A stretch of DNA of 15,096 nt from a bacterium. Lineage in GTDB: Bacteria > Armatimonadota > Chthonomonadetes > Chthonomonadales > Chthonomonadaceae. Location of the stretch: positions 1-15,096 of the forward strand of contig JAJZFK010000482.1 in the NCBI GenBank assembly GCA_021805405.1, in the 5' to 3' direction. A program made the translations under genes and the position numbers. Position 1 is the first letter of the stretch; each line of letters opens with the position of its first letter. Under the pieces are notes generated by a model. That model did not search any database. It saw only the letters and a program-made list of their open reading frames with translations, and was not told the DNA's origin. This document shows positions 1 to 7,322 of this stretch, in pieces.

Positions 1-24
1 AGCGTAGCGAGTGCCCGGAGGAGG

Positions 25-38
25 GGTGGCCCGTAGGG
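25..38 (+). repeat. 14-base direct repeat, copy 1
   Basis: GGTGGCCCGTAGGG occurs here and again at 141-154, 116 bases apart. In this copy the next bases complete a small stem: GGCCC (28-32) pairs with GGGCC (36-40) around a GTA loop. The surrounding G-rich sequence also shares GGAGGAGTC (43-51 and 98-106). It may be one copy of a dispersed intergenic repeat family; one window cannot show that. Confidence 0.6.
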
Positions 39-140
39 CCGGGGAGGAGTCTCTTCGCCGTAAGCAGTGCCAACAAACCAGTGGCCTGCGCAGCAGCGGA
101 GGAGTCAATAAGGTCAGATTTAGGGCGATTTGGGGCTGCT

Positions 141-154
141 GGTGGCCCGTAGGG
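141..154 (+). repeat. 14-base direct repeat, copy 2
   Basis: Exact second copy of the 25-38 sequence. The following bases differ slightly (GCGGAG instead of CCGGGG), so the local stem is GCCC/GGGC (145-148 with 153-156) rather than GGCCC/GGGCC. Confidence 0.6.
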
Positions 155-206
155 GCGGAGAGAGCTGATACCACGTGAGTGCCACCGCAAAGCTGGTGAA
201 TAGCAT

Positions 207-225
207 CGGGGGCGAGACGCCCCCG
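207..225. other. Perfect GC-rich hairpin (8-bp stem, 3-base loop)
   Basis: CGGGGGCG (207-214) and CGCCCCCG (218-225) are exact reverse complements around the loop AGA. No clean T-run follows on either strand (CTCTATTTG on plus), so it is a weak candidate for an intrinsic terminator. A dispersed intergenic hairpin element is equally likely; similar GGGGGCGAGACGCCCCC sequences are, from memory, common between genes in some bacterial genomes. If transcribed with the operon it would form a stable 5' structure. Confidence 0.55.
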
Positions 226-279
226 CTCTATTTGATGCGGAGCACAAAGCAACCAAAACAAATAATGCAGAATATATAC

Positions 280-295
280 ATTCGCAATTACGAAT
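280..295. promoter_or_regulatory. Candidate ArsR operator dyad
   Basis: ATTCG (280-284) and CGAAT (291-295) form an inverted repeat around CAATTA, inside the only AT-rich stretch before arsR. ArsR/SmtB proteins typically bind imperfect AT-rich dyads overlapping their own promoter, and this one lies 59 bases upstream of the start codon. Assignment to this regulator is inference from position and shape. Confidence 0.4.
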
Positions 296-316
296 ATGCC
301 ATAATATATATAAATT
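288..316 (+). promoter_or_regulatory. Possible sigma-70 type promoter for the arsR-hyf operon
   Basis: TTACGA (288-293) and TAAATT (311-316) are separated by 17 bases, and TAATAT (302-307) is another possible -10 box. The AT-rich sequence gives several alternatives, so the exact boxes are uncertain. Any of these would overlap or abut the dyad at 280-295, as expected for autorepression. Confidence 0.25.
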
Positions 317-353
317 ACAAGTACTCGATCGTGATACGTCAGGGGATAGTCTC

Positions 354-713
354 ATGCAGTCAGCACTCCGCAAATTCAAAGCGTCCATTTTTCAAGCGCT
401 TTCGCATCCAACGCGTATTGCGATTATAGACATTTTGCGCGACGGAGAGATTTCCGCAGGTGCCATTCTTGAGCGGCTGGAGGTAGAGCAAGCTAACGCA
501 TCGCAGCATCTTTCGGTGTTGCGAGCACACCATATCGTCATTAACCGCAAAGAAGGTAATCAGGTCTTCTATTCTCTTAAGAACCTCAGGCTAGTGGAGG
601 TGCTTGACCTTATGCGAGTCTATTTCATGGAGGAGTTGAACGAATCCGTGGGTATGCTTGCTGAAATCCACCAGGAAACGCCAGGTGTAGGTAAGGTAAC
701 CCAAAAAGAATAA
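354..713 (+). CDS. ArsR/SmtB-family transcriptional repressor, cysteine-free
   Basis: A 119-residue winged-helix regulator. The N-terminal FQALSHPTRIAIIDIL segment (residues 13-28) is the ArsR-family hallmark. The recognition helix is about residues 47-58 (ANASQHLSVLRA), followed by a beta wing at about 62-75 containing RKEGNQVFYSL. The start is supported by AGGGGA at 341-346, seven bases upstream. There is no cysteine in the protein, so the classical metal-thiolate ELCVCDL site is absent and a thiol-bound metal signal is unlikely. Its stop overlaps the hyfB start by one base (TAATG), so it is translated with the complex and probably represses its own operon. From memory, M. tuberculosis Rv0081, an ArsR protein linked to hypoxia/dormancy control, leads an equivalent gene set; the signal sensed here is unknown. 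Confidence 0.92.
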   Translation: MQSALRKFKASIFQALSHPTRIAIIDILRDGEISAGAILERLEVEQANASQHLSVLRAHHIVINRKEGNQVFYSLKNLRLVEVLDLMRVYFMEELNESVGMLAEIHQETPGVGKVTQKE

Positions 714-2689
714 TGGCACAGTTATCGCCTAGCCTACCGGTTGTAATAACGTTGGTATGCTGGCTCTTTGCCGCCATCTACCCGTTCTTTAGGGAACCGC
801 GCGATCGCTACCAGGCACCAGCCGGTGCCGTGATGCTGGGTGCCGTTTCCTGCCTATGGTGCGCTGTGAGCACGTTTAATCATCCCGCAGTCCGTTCTCT
901 TCCGCTTCCATTCTGCCTTACAGTCGTTTCAGCATCATTCCGATTTGACTGGCTATCCGCGTGGTTTTTAGCCACGTTAGCCGTTTGTACTTTTGCAAGC
1001 GCATTATTTACTTCCTCATATATGCGACTACTGAAAACGGCACCAGACATGCGCCTGTTCTGGGCGTCGTTGGCGGGCCTGCTTGTAGCAATGTGCGGTG
1101 TGATTACATCTGACAACGCAATAACATTTCTGATCTGCTGGGAGCTCATGGCTGTTTGCTCCGCGATGCTGGTATTTACCAATCACAGGGAGCGTGCTAC
1201 ACGAAGCGCAGGGCTCATCTATATTGGGGCAACACGCATTAGCACGCTATTCGTTGCAGGTGCATTTCTATGGATTCACGCTATAACGCACTCCTGGCAA
1301 TTTGCCTCATGGCACCTTTCCGGCACGATTGCGACTGGCCCAGCGGTCCTGCTGGTTGTTGGCCTAGTCATCAAGGCTGGTTGCTGGCCGTTCCACCTTT
1401 GGCTGCCCGCAGCGCATCCAGCAGCACCGGCTCCAGTATCGGCACTCATGAGCGGCGTCATGGTGAAAACAGCACTCTATGCGCTCATTCGGTTTTTCAT
1501 CGTGAGTAGCGCTCTTCACAGCGCAGTTGCAGCCTTCCTTTTACTAGCACTTGGCGTGGTTACCGCGTTTTGGGGGGTGCTCTTTACGCTGCTTCAGCGC
1601 GATCTTAAGCGCCTGCTAGCCTATAGCACCGTTGAAAACGTCGGTATCATTACCGTCGCAATAGGCCTAAGCATGACGGCATCCTTATTTGGAGATCCAT
1701 ATGCGGCCATGGTACTGCTTACGGCAGCGCTATTTGGTGTTTTAAGCCATGCCCTATTCAAGTCCGTGTTATTCCTCTCCGCTGGAGCGGTGGACGAGAC
1801 GGCAGACTGCCACGATATTGACCGACTGGGTGGACTGGGCCGAAGGATGCCGCGAACATTTCTCAATACCCTTGTTGCTGCCGCATCGTTTTGCTCTCTA
1901 CCGCCGTTCGCGGGGTTTGCAACTGAGTGGATGCTATTTCATGGTTCACTTCTTATTGCCATTCATGCTGTGCAACCTGAACTACGAATGGGTGCCCTGT
2001 TGCTCCTGGGCTGGCTCAGTCTTGTAGGAGCGCTCGCCATGACAACCTGCATACGCTTTACAGGCGTTATATTTTTAGGTAGAGCGCGATCACGAGCAGC
2101 CGAGAAGGCCCACGAATGCACCCGCTCTATGCAGGCGGGAATGGGGACACTTTCCCTACTCACTGTAGTTGTAGGGCTTGGTGCTCCACAGATTACTACT
2201 ATCCTTGCTCGCGGAATGGGTCGAAGTAGTTTGCTACCCGCCGTCTGGACTTTACCAACAGCAGAGCTTGTACTGCTCATGGTAACGACGACAGGCCTGC
2301 TGCTGGCGTGGTTGCAGCGGCGCGATCACAACCAGGCAGATAGCCGCGTTCCCGCGTGGGATTGTGGCGCTGGGGGTCTTTCTGTGCGCATGCAGGCGAC
2401 TGCCGAGAGTTTTGCCCAGCCCATTGCCCGCATGTTTGGAAGTATCTACCGCTATGCCATCGATGTACAATTCGATGGAACCAGCCCAAGGTTGTTTCCC
2501 GAACAGATCACGGTAGAGACACATTCGGAAGCGACACTGGAGTCGCGCGTTTACGAACCGCTGGTGCGCACAATTGGACGCCTTGGTGAGCTTATCTCCA
2601 GGCTGCAAACTGGCAGCATACATATTTACCTCTTGACCATGTTCGCAACCCTATTATTGCTGCTTGGTATTGCAGGACGTTACCGTTGA
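713..2689 (+). CDS. hyfB: HyfB-like antiporter-type membrane subunit of an Ehr (hydrogenase-4-like) complex
   Basis: A 658-residue, very hydrophobic protein of the NuoL/MrpA/HyfB family, close to E. coli HyfB in size. It is a proton- or sodium-translocating module. Channel residues are visible at family positions: Glu144 in ICWELMAVCS, Lys221 in VIKAGCWPFHLWLP, Lys252 in MVKTALYALIRF, Lys350 in SHALFKSVLFL and Glu405 in FATEWM. The C-terminal part has the HyfB-type WDCG segment (about 548-551) and a final helix after TGSIHIYLLTMF. The ATG at 713 overlaps the arsR stop as TAATG, which fixes the start and implies translational coupling. The retained charged residues suggest a working ion path although the catalytic subunit has lost its metal site. 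Product family is certain; the ion is not known. Confidence 0.94.
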   Translation: MAQLSPSLPVVITLVCWLFAAIYPFFREPRDRYQAPAGAVMLGAVSCLWCAVSTFNHPAVRSLPLPFCLTVVSASFRFDWLSAWFLATLAVCTFASALFTSSYMRLLKTAPDMRLFWASLAGLLVAMCGVITSDNAITFLICWELMAVCSAMLVFTNHRERATRSAGLIYIGATRISTLFVAGAFLWIHAITHSWQFASWHLSGTIATGPAVLLVVGLVIKAGCWPFHLWLPAAHPAAPAPVSALMSGVMVKTALYALIRFFIVSSALHSAVAAFLLLALGVVTAFWGVLFTLLQRDLKRLLAYSTVENVGIITVAIGLSMTASLFGDPYAAMVLLTAALFGVLSHALFKSVLFLSAGAVDETADCHDIDRLGGLGRRMPRTFLNTLVAAASFCSLPPFAGFATEWMLFHGSLLIAIHAVQPELRMGALLLLGWLSLVGALAMTTCIRFTGVIFLGRARSRAAEKAHECTRSMQAGMGTLSLLTVVVGLGAPQITTILARGMGRSSLLPAVWTLPTAELVLLMVTTTGLLLAWLQRRDHNQADSRVPAWDCGAGGLSVRMQATAESFAQPIARMFGSIYRYAIDVQFDGTSPRLFPEQITVETHSEATLESRVYEPLVRTIGRLGELISRLQTGSIHIYLLTMFATLLLLLGIAGRYR

Positions 2690-3606
2690 TGTCAATCTAC
2701 CTTGTGCGAATGGCAATAGTAACGTGCGAGATCGTGCTATTACCTCTATTGCTCATCGGGATACTGCGCGCGACCCGTTCACGTCTCCAAAAGCGCAAGG
2801 GACCACGCATCTTTCAGCCATTCTACGACTTTATGCGGCTCACTAGAAAATCGGCAGTTGTCAGCGAGGAGACCGGTCCCCTATTTAGAGGTGCACCAGC
2901 AGCGAGCCTAGCCGCCCTGCTTATCCTCGCATTGGTAACCCCGTGGAGCGGTCTTGCAGCACCCATCTCTGGTGACCTGGTTCTATTTGTGTTCCTGCTC
3001 GCTGCAGCAAGAATGGCTTCAGGGCTCGCAGCGCTAGATACCGGCACTGCGTTTGGCGGGCTGGGCGCCAGCCGCGAATCTGCGCTATCCATTCTTGTGG
3101 AACCCACGCTTGTTCTGGCACTTGCGGCTGGCGCTATCTATGAAGGCAACCTCACATTAAATGCACTATGCCAACCTGCTAATGGTCGAGGCGGCTCTGC
3201 TTACGTAATGCCACTAGCAGCGGCCGCAATATGGCTTGCAGCAGCGGTGGAGACAAGTCGCATGCCTGTGGAAGACCCTACTACCCACCTGGAATTGACG
3301 ATGATACATGAGGCCCAAATGTTGGAATACAGTGGGCCACGTCTCGCTCTTGTTGAGTACCAGTCCGCATTAAAGTTAACAGTCCTTTATGGCCTCATTT
3401 CCCAGTTCATCTTGAATGAAATGGCAATTAAGTCATCAATAGCCAGAGTTAGCGGTACTTTTGGCCTTACTATCGCAATGGTGGTTGCAGCAGCTGTTAT
3501 GGACGTTTTTCTGGTGAGGCTGCACTGGCGAAAACTTCCAGATTTGCTCACATTCGGCCTTGCATTCTCCCTGGTTGCGTGCCTGTTGGCGGCACTGAGA
3601 GGATAG
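2689..3606 (+). CDS. hyfC: HyfC/NuoH-like membrane anchor subunit
   Basis: A 305-residue membrane protein of the NuoH/HycD/HyfC family, which links the peripheral arm to the ion-pumping arm. Family signatures: QKRKGPRIFQPFYDFMRL (34-51), SGLAALDTGTAFGGLGASRE (111-130) and the acidic loop SRMPVEDPTTHLELTMIHEA (190-209), followed by EYSGPRLALVEY. I chose ATG 2689 because it overlaps the hyfB stop as TGATG and has AGGA at 2674-2677; the TTG at 2686 is in frame but unnecessary. In complex I the equivalent subunit lines the quinone cavity; whether a quinone is used here cannot be read from this gene. Confidence 0.94.
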   Translation: MSIYLVRMAIVTCEIVLLPLLLIGILRATRSRLQKRKGPRIFQPFYDFMRLTRKSAVVSEETGPLFRGAPAASLAALLILALVTPWSGLAAPISGDLVLFVFLLAAARMASGLAALDTGTAFGGLGASRESALSILVEPTLVLALAAGAIYEGNLTLNALCQPANGRGGSAYVMPLAAAAIWLAAAVETSRMPVEDPTTHLELTMIHEAQMLEYSGPRLALVEYQSALKLTVLYGLISQFILNEMAIKSSIARVSGTFGLTIAMVVAAAVMDVFLVRLHWRKLPDLLTFGLAFSLVACLLAALRG

Positions 3607-3614
3607 ACGATATT

Positions 3615-4244
3615 GTGAACACCTTAGATTCGTTACTCGGTAACCTGTTGCTAATATCGGGCATGTGGATGGTAGGCTTATCCGCGATTAGCACTAAGCT
3701 TACATTGTACGCCCTGCAGACTGTTGCGGTAGGCGTTCTTGCAATCCTTGTAGGGATCGCGCATCACGAGACAGCGCTTATCATGGCGGGCGCAGGCGTA
3801 CTTGTGCTTAAGGGAATTGCGGCACCGCTCTACCTTTCTTACCTCACCCATGTTGTAGGCTGCCGTAAGGACGTTGGCTCTCTATTGGCCTCGCCGCTGT
3901 TGCTGCTGGTATGCGCCGCTGCAGTGGGCGGTCTCTACCTGTTTCATCCGTTTCGGGCATCCGTACCACCAGGCGCGCTCCCGGCTATTGGCGTAATCCT
4001 GGTTGGCATGATTCTTATGGTTTCGCGGCGCCTCGCAATCAGTCAGATTATTGGCTTTCTTGTATTAGAAAATGGCATGTTCTATTTCACGGTAACCATA
4101 CCGCATTCACTGCCTCTTCTGGTGGAGCTGGGGGTATTACTCGACATTATGGCTGGTACGATGATCGCAGGAGTTCTCACATTTCAGATTAGTGATTCCT
4201 TTGAACACATCGATATTCTGAGGTTGAACCACCCACGCAAATGA
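3615..4244 (+). CDS. hyfE: HyfE-like membrane subunit (NuoK-related)
   Basis: A 209-residue hydrophobic protein of the HyfE/HycP type, whose C-terminal half resembles NuoK. Two membrane glutamates typical of NuoK-like proteins are present, Glu152 (FLVLENGMFYF) and Glu171 (LLVELGVLLDI). I chose GTG 3615: AGAGGA at 3598-3603 lies 11 bases upstream, and it starts MNTLDSLLGNLL, a sensible N-terminus eight bases after the hyfC stop. A longer reading from TTG 3579 would overlap hyfC without a ribosome site. It sits between the HyfC anchor and the second antiporter-like subunit, the usual order. A 64-base gap follows before hyfF, the largest gap in the operon; I see only weak inverted repeats in it. 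Confidence 0.9.
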   Translation: MNTLDSLLGNLLLISGMWMVGLSAISTKLTLYALQTVAVGVLAILVGIAHHETALIMAGAGVLVLKGIAAPLYLSYLTHVVGCRKDVGSLLASPLLLLVCAAAVGGLYLFHPFRASVPPGALPAIGVILVGMILMVSRRLAISQIIGFLVLENGMFYFTVTIPHSLPLLVELGVLLDIMAGTMIAGVLTFQISDSFEHIDILRLNHPRK

Positions 4245-4308
4245 TAACAAACCATCGTCCGCTTGCGCGAAATCCCGCAGCAGGCGTCCTTCGCAGGTGC
4301 GAATCGGC

Positions 4309-5781
4309 ATGAATATACCACAAGCGTTACACGTTTTAGCACTTGGTCTATTGCCGCTCATTGCGGGGGCTGCCGCAGTGAAAGTACGCGTGGATATGCT
4401 CGCCAGGGTAACGGCGCGCATGTTGTGGCTGCAGTGCGTGGTGGCATCTTACGTATGCATACCAGTCATATTCGAGCACCACGCGCCGGTTCACCCTTGG
4501 CCAGGCATCGCCTTAGATCCTACAGCGGCGATTTTCATTCTGCTCACGACGATAGTTACGGCAGCAGTCGTGGAGCACTCATCTGGCTATTTCGCCCGCG
4601 AACTGCTGGGAGGTACGCCACCTAATCCACGGGTTATTCGAGAATTCTACCTATGCACAATGGCAGTAATGCTCTGCATGTACGGCATCGCTATCGCCGA
4701 TAACCTTGGTTACCTCTGGATTGCAGTAGAAGCGTCTACTCTGGCTTCGGCACCACTCGTCTATTCAACGCGCTCTGGCCCATCGCTAGAGGCGGCGTGG
4801 AAGTACCTCATTATCTGCAGCGTAGGAATTGCATTCGCCTTCTTTGGTACGGCGCTCGTTTTTGCAGCATCGCAACATGCGCTGCCACAGGTTGGTTCGC
4901 TCTCCTTGGCCGTATTGACGCGAACAGCGGCACAGATGCCTCCTGCACTTCTTCGCTTTGGATATGTATTCCTACTGTTGGGCTACGGTACCAAGGCGGG
5001 CCTGTTTCCGTTGCAGTTCTGGCAGCCAGATGCCTATAGCGAAAGCCCCGCACCCGGTGCCGCCATGCTAGCAGGTGCCTTAGGTAATGGCGCAATGCTG
5101 GCTCTTCTTCGGGTTTCCGGTATCATGCTTGCGGCGGGGCAGGGCTCGTTTGTACGTGTAACACTCCTGCCCATGGGCGTTCTCACAACAGCCGTTGCCG
5201 CGCTCTTTCTGGTGCGCCAACGCGATGCCGGTCGCATGCTGGCCTATAGCAGCATGGAGAACATGGGCATTATGGCAGTTGCGATAAGTTTAGGAAGTGT
5301 GGGTGGCTTCTGTTTGCAGGCTATCTGTCACAGCGTAACCAAGACTGCCCTCTTTCTACTCTACGTCGATACCAAGCAGATTTACGGAACGACGAGACTG
5401 GAGCGTCTTCGCGGGCTCATTACGATATCACCTGTTCGCGCAGTCGTGCTGCTAGCGGGCATCGCAGCTGTAGCCGGTACTCCGCCATTTGGAAGCTTTT
5501 TATCGGAGTGGCATATATTGGCGGCGTCCGTCGCTGCCCATGAACCAATCGCAGCAGGAGTCCTTCTGGTTAGCATTACCTGTGGGTTCATCGCGCTGAG
5601 TATTCATGCCTGCGGCATCGTATTTGGCGATCCTCCTGCAGGTAGGGAAATACTGCCACAGCAGTTTGCGCGCAGATGGCGCGGCGTAGCTGCACCTATA
5701 CTCCTGCTGCTAATTGCACTCTGGTTTGGAATACTCGTGCCAACAAGCGTGGTAAGCGCATTTGCAAGGTTGAGCCCATGA
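4309..5781 (+). CDS. hyfF: HyfF-like second antiporter-type membrane subunit
   Basis: A 490-residue membrane protein of the NuoN/NuoM/HyfF family, the second ion-translocating module of the complex. Family landmarks: Glu141 in the WIAVEAST helix, Lys165, Lys229 in GYGTKAGLFPLQFWQPDAYSE (225-245; usually HTWLPDAHSE), SSMENMGIMA, a lysine in CHSVTKTALFLLY and a glutamate in FLSEWHIL. I chose ATG 4309 with AGGTG at 4295-4299, nine bases upstream, over the in-frame GTG at 4297, which would lie inside that ribosome site. The stop overlaps the hyfG start as ATGA. Two antiporter-like subunits (HyfB and HyfF) but no HyfD equivalent are encoded, one fewer than E. coli hydrogenase-4. Confidence 0.93.
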   Translation: MNIPQALHVLALGLLPLIAGAAAVKVRVDMLARVTARMLWLQCVVASYVCIPVIFEHHAPVHPWPGIALDPTAAIFILLTTIVTAAVVEHSSGYFARELLGGTPPNPRVIREFYLCTMAVMLCMYGIAIADNLGYLWIAVEASTLASAPLVYSTRSGPSLEAAWKYLIICSVGIAFAFFGTALVFAASQHALPQVGSLSLAVLTRTAAQMPPALLRFGYVFLLLGYGTKAGLFPLQFWQPDAYSESPAPGAAMLAGALGNGAMLALLRVSGIMLAAGQGSFVRVTLLPMGVLTTAVAALFLVRQRDAGRMLAYSSMENMGIMAVAISLGSVGGFCLQAICHSVTKTALFLLYVDTKQIYGTTRLERLRGLITISPVRAVVLLAGIAAVAGTPPFGSFLSEWHILAASVAAHEPIAAGVLLVSITCGFIALSIHACGIVFGDPPAGREILPQQFARRWRGVAAPILLLLIALWFGILVPTSVVSAFARLSP

Positions 5782-7304
5782 TCCAAAATCACTTTAAGCC
5801 TGCGGGGCCATTTGCTGCAGAAGAGGTACCTATAATTCAGCTGCGCGCCCGCCTGAAAACAGAGATTCAGGATGGCAACAGGCTAGGGCTATTAACCGCT
5901 TCGGCCACGAGCGATGGTCATGAGTTATTGACTGTAATTATCTCACCGCTAGGTCATTCGGTACGCATAATTAATTCGCTGCTACCTCACGATGCGGTAA
6001 CCTACTCTTCGCTTACTCCGGATATACCTCAGGCGCACTGGTTTGAGCGGGAAATTGCCGATATGTGGGGGTTGAGACCAATCGGTCATCCACGCATGAA
6101 AAGCCTCGTAATGCATGATTCTTTTCCCGATAATTTCTTTCCACTAGCCGCTGGCGCCAGTCTTCCTACCTCGCGAATGCGCTCACGGCGGGTTCCCTAT
6201 CGCTTCACTGTGGTACAGGGTAACGGCGTTTACGAAGTGCCTGTTGGTCCGGTTCACGCCGGAGTAATTGAACCTGGGCACTTCCGCTTTAGCTGCCTTG
6301 GCGAAGTGATAGAGAACCTTGAAATTCGCCTCGGTTTTGTTCATCGTGGTGTAGAAGAGCACCTAACGCAGTGTAGTTGGCAAAGCGCACGGTACGTGGT
6401 GGAAGCAGCCTCTAGCGATACCTCTGCAGGTAACGCCGTCGCGCACGCCTTCGCCATGGAGAGCCTCTGCGGGGTGACCGTAAGCGAATCTGTGAGACGC
6501 CTTCGAGCCGCGTGTGTAGAGATTGAACGAATAGCCTGCCACATCGGAGATCTCGCTGGTATTTGTGCCGATATCGGCTTTGGTGCAGGCAGTTCCGCGT
6601 TCGGTGTTCTGCGTGCGGCGGTGCTTGGCATAGCAGAACTGCTTACGGGCTCCCGCTTTATGACAGGGTTCCTTGCACCGTTCTATCAACGCGGGCTTCC
6701 AGATGCCGCTGTGCTAACTGAAGCGGCTTCTCGATTGACCGAAGTGGGTTTGCAGTTGCGGTTAACTTTACCGTTGCTAATGGATAATGCCGGGGCCATT
6801 GAGCGAATGGAAGGAATGGGCATTATGAAGCCATCCCTTGCGCGCGAGTTTGGACTTGTTGGCCCAGCAGCGAGAGCTAGCGGGATAGATTACGATGTAC
6901 GTAAGGCTCTTCCCACCCCGGAATACGAGTGTATCGAGTGGCCCATAGCGATATGGAATGAAGGTGATGTTCTCGCAAGGGCACGTGTACGCGCACATGA
7001 ATTGGCAACCAGTGTGCGCCTTGCAGAAGCACTCCTCACGGGTATCGCTGTCGTGAAGCAGCCATCGTGCATAACCCGGCTTCCGGCGAACGCTACGGGT
7101 ATAGGAATTGTGGAGGCGTGGCGGGGAGAACTCATTCACCTCGTACAGACTGATGAAACCGGGCGGATAGCTCGTTACAAGATTAAGGATCCAAGTTTCA
7201 ATAACTGGACTGCGCTCGCCGTCTCAGTCCGCGGCAGGCTGCTGTCAGATTTCCCACTATGCAACAAGAGTTTTAGCCTGTCTTATAGCGGTACAGATCT
7301 GTAA
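5778..7304 (+). CDS. hyfG: HyfG/HycE-like large subunit lacking all NiFe-binding cysteines (Ehr type)
   Basis: A 508-residue fusion of a NuoC-like domain (about 1-135; HWFEREIADMWGLRPIGHPR at 87-106) and a NuoD/hydrogenase-large-subunit domain (about 140-508; GPVHAGVIEPGHFRF at 157-171, FVHRGVEEH at 187-195). In true group 4 hydrogenases, nickel and iron are held by CGxC near the start of the second domain and by DPCxxC near the C-terminus. Here the first site reads ASSDTSAGNA (211-220): Ser212 and Thr215 replace the cysteines, and Asn219 the usual His. The second reads SLSYSGTDL (500-508): Ser502 and Gly505 replace the cysteines. Hydrogen chemistry is therefore not expected. The fold is otherwise intact and collinear with no frameshift, so this is conserved repurposing rather than decay. 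ATG 5778 overlaps the hyfF stop (ATGA), with AAGG at 5766-5769 upstream. Confidence 0.93.
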   Translation: MIQNHFKPAGPFAAEEVPIIQLRARLKTEIQDGNRLGLLTASATSDGHELLTVIISPLGHSVRIINSLLPHDAVTYSSLTPDIPQAHWFEREIADMWGLRPIGHPRMKSLVMHDSFPDNFFPLAAGASLPTSRMRSRRVPYRFTVVQGNGVYEVPVGPVHAGVIEPGHFRFSCLGEVIENLEIRLGFVHRGVEEHLTQCSWQSARYVVEAASSDTSAGNAVAHAFAMESLCGVTVSESVRRLRAACVEIERIACHIGDLAGICADIGFGAGSSAFGVLRAAVLGIAELLTGSRFMTGFLAPFYQRGLPDAAVLTEAASRLTEVGLQLRLTLPLLMDNAGAIERMEGMGIMKPSLAREFGLVGPAARASGIDYDVRKALPTPEYECIEWPIAIWNEGDVLARARVRAHELATSVRLAEALLTGIAVVKQPSCITRLPANATGIGIVEAWRGELIHLVQTDETGRIARYKIKDPSFNNWTALAVSVRGRLLSDFPLCNKSFSLSYSGTDL

Positions 7305-7308
7305 TCAC

Positions 7309-7322
7309 GGAGTAAAACATTG
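7309..7322 (+). promoter_or_regulatory. Ribosome binding site deciding the TTG start of the HyfI-like gene
   Basis: GGAG (7309-7312) lies seven bases before TTG (7320-7322), in the 15-base gap after the hyfG stop. There is no in-frame ATG nearby, so TTG is the best-supported start. Confidence 0.75.

Larger units (their letters stand above)
1..353. other. Non-coding region upstream of the arsR-hyf operon
   Basis: No convincing gene lies here. Bases 1-165 are G-rich on the plus strand and contain short direct repeats (14 bases at 25-38 and 141-154; GGAGGAGTC at 43-51 and 98-106). A perfect GC hairpin follows at 207-225. From about 240 to 320 the composition turns AT-rich and holds a dyad and possible promoter elements for the downstream operon. 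An open frame running across 175-429 overlaps the arsR start in another frame and includes the hairpin, so I treat it as non-coding. Confidence 0.7.

Noticed and set aside
207..225. Intrinsic terminator of an upstream gene
   Set aside because: The stem is strong but no uninterrupted T-run follows on either strand; kept only as a hairpin element.
175..429. 84-residue open frame upstream of and overlapping arsR
   Set aside because: It starts in the repeat-rich region, runs through the perfect GC hairpin and overlaps arsR in another frame; it shows no recognisable domain and no credible ribosome site.
354..713. Arsenic or heavy-metal resistance regulator
   Set aside because: The protein has no cysteines and no arsenate, efflux or metallothionein genes are nearby.
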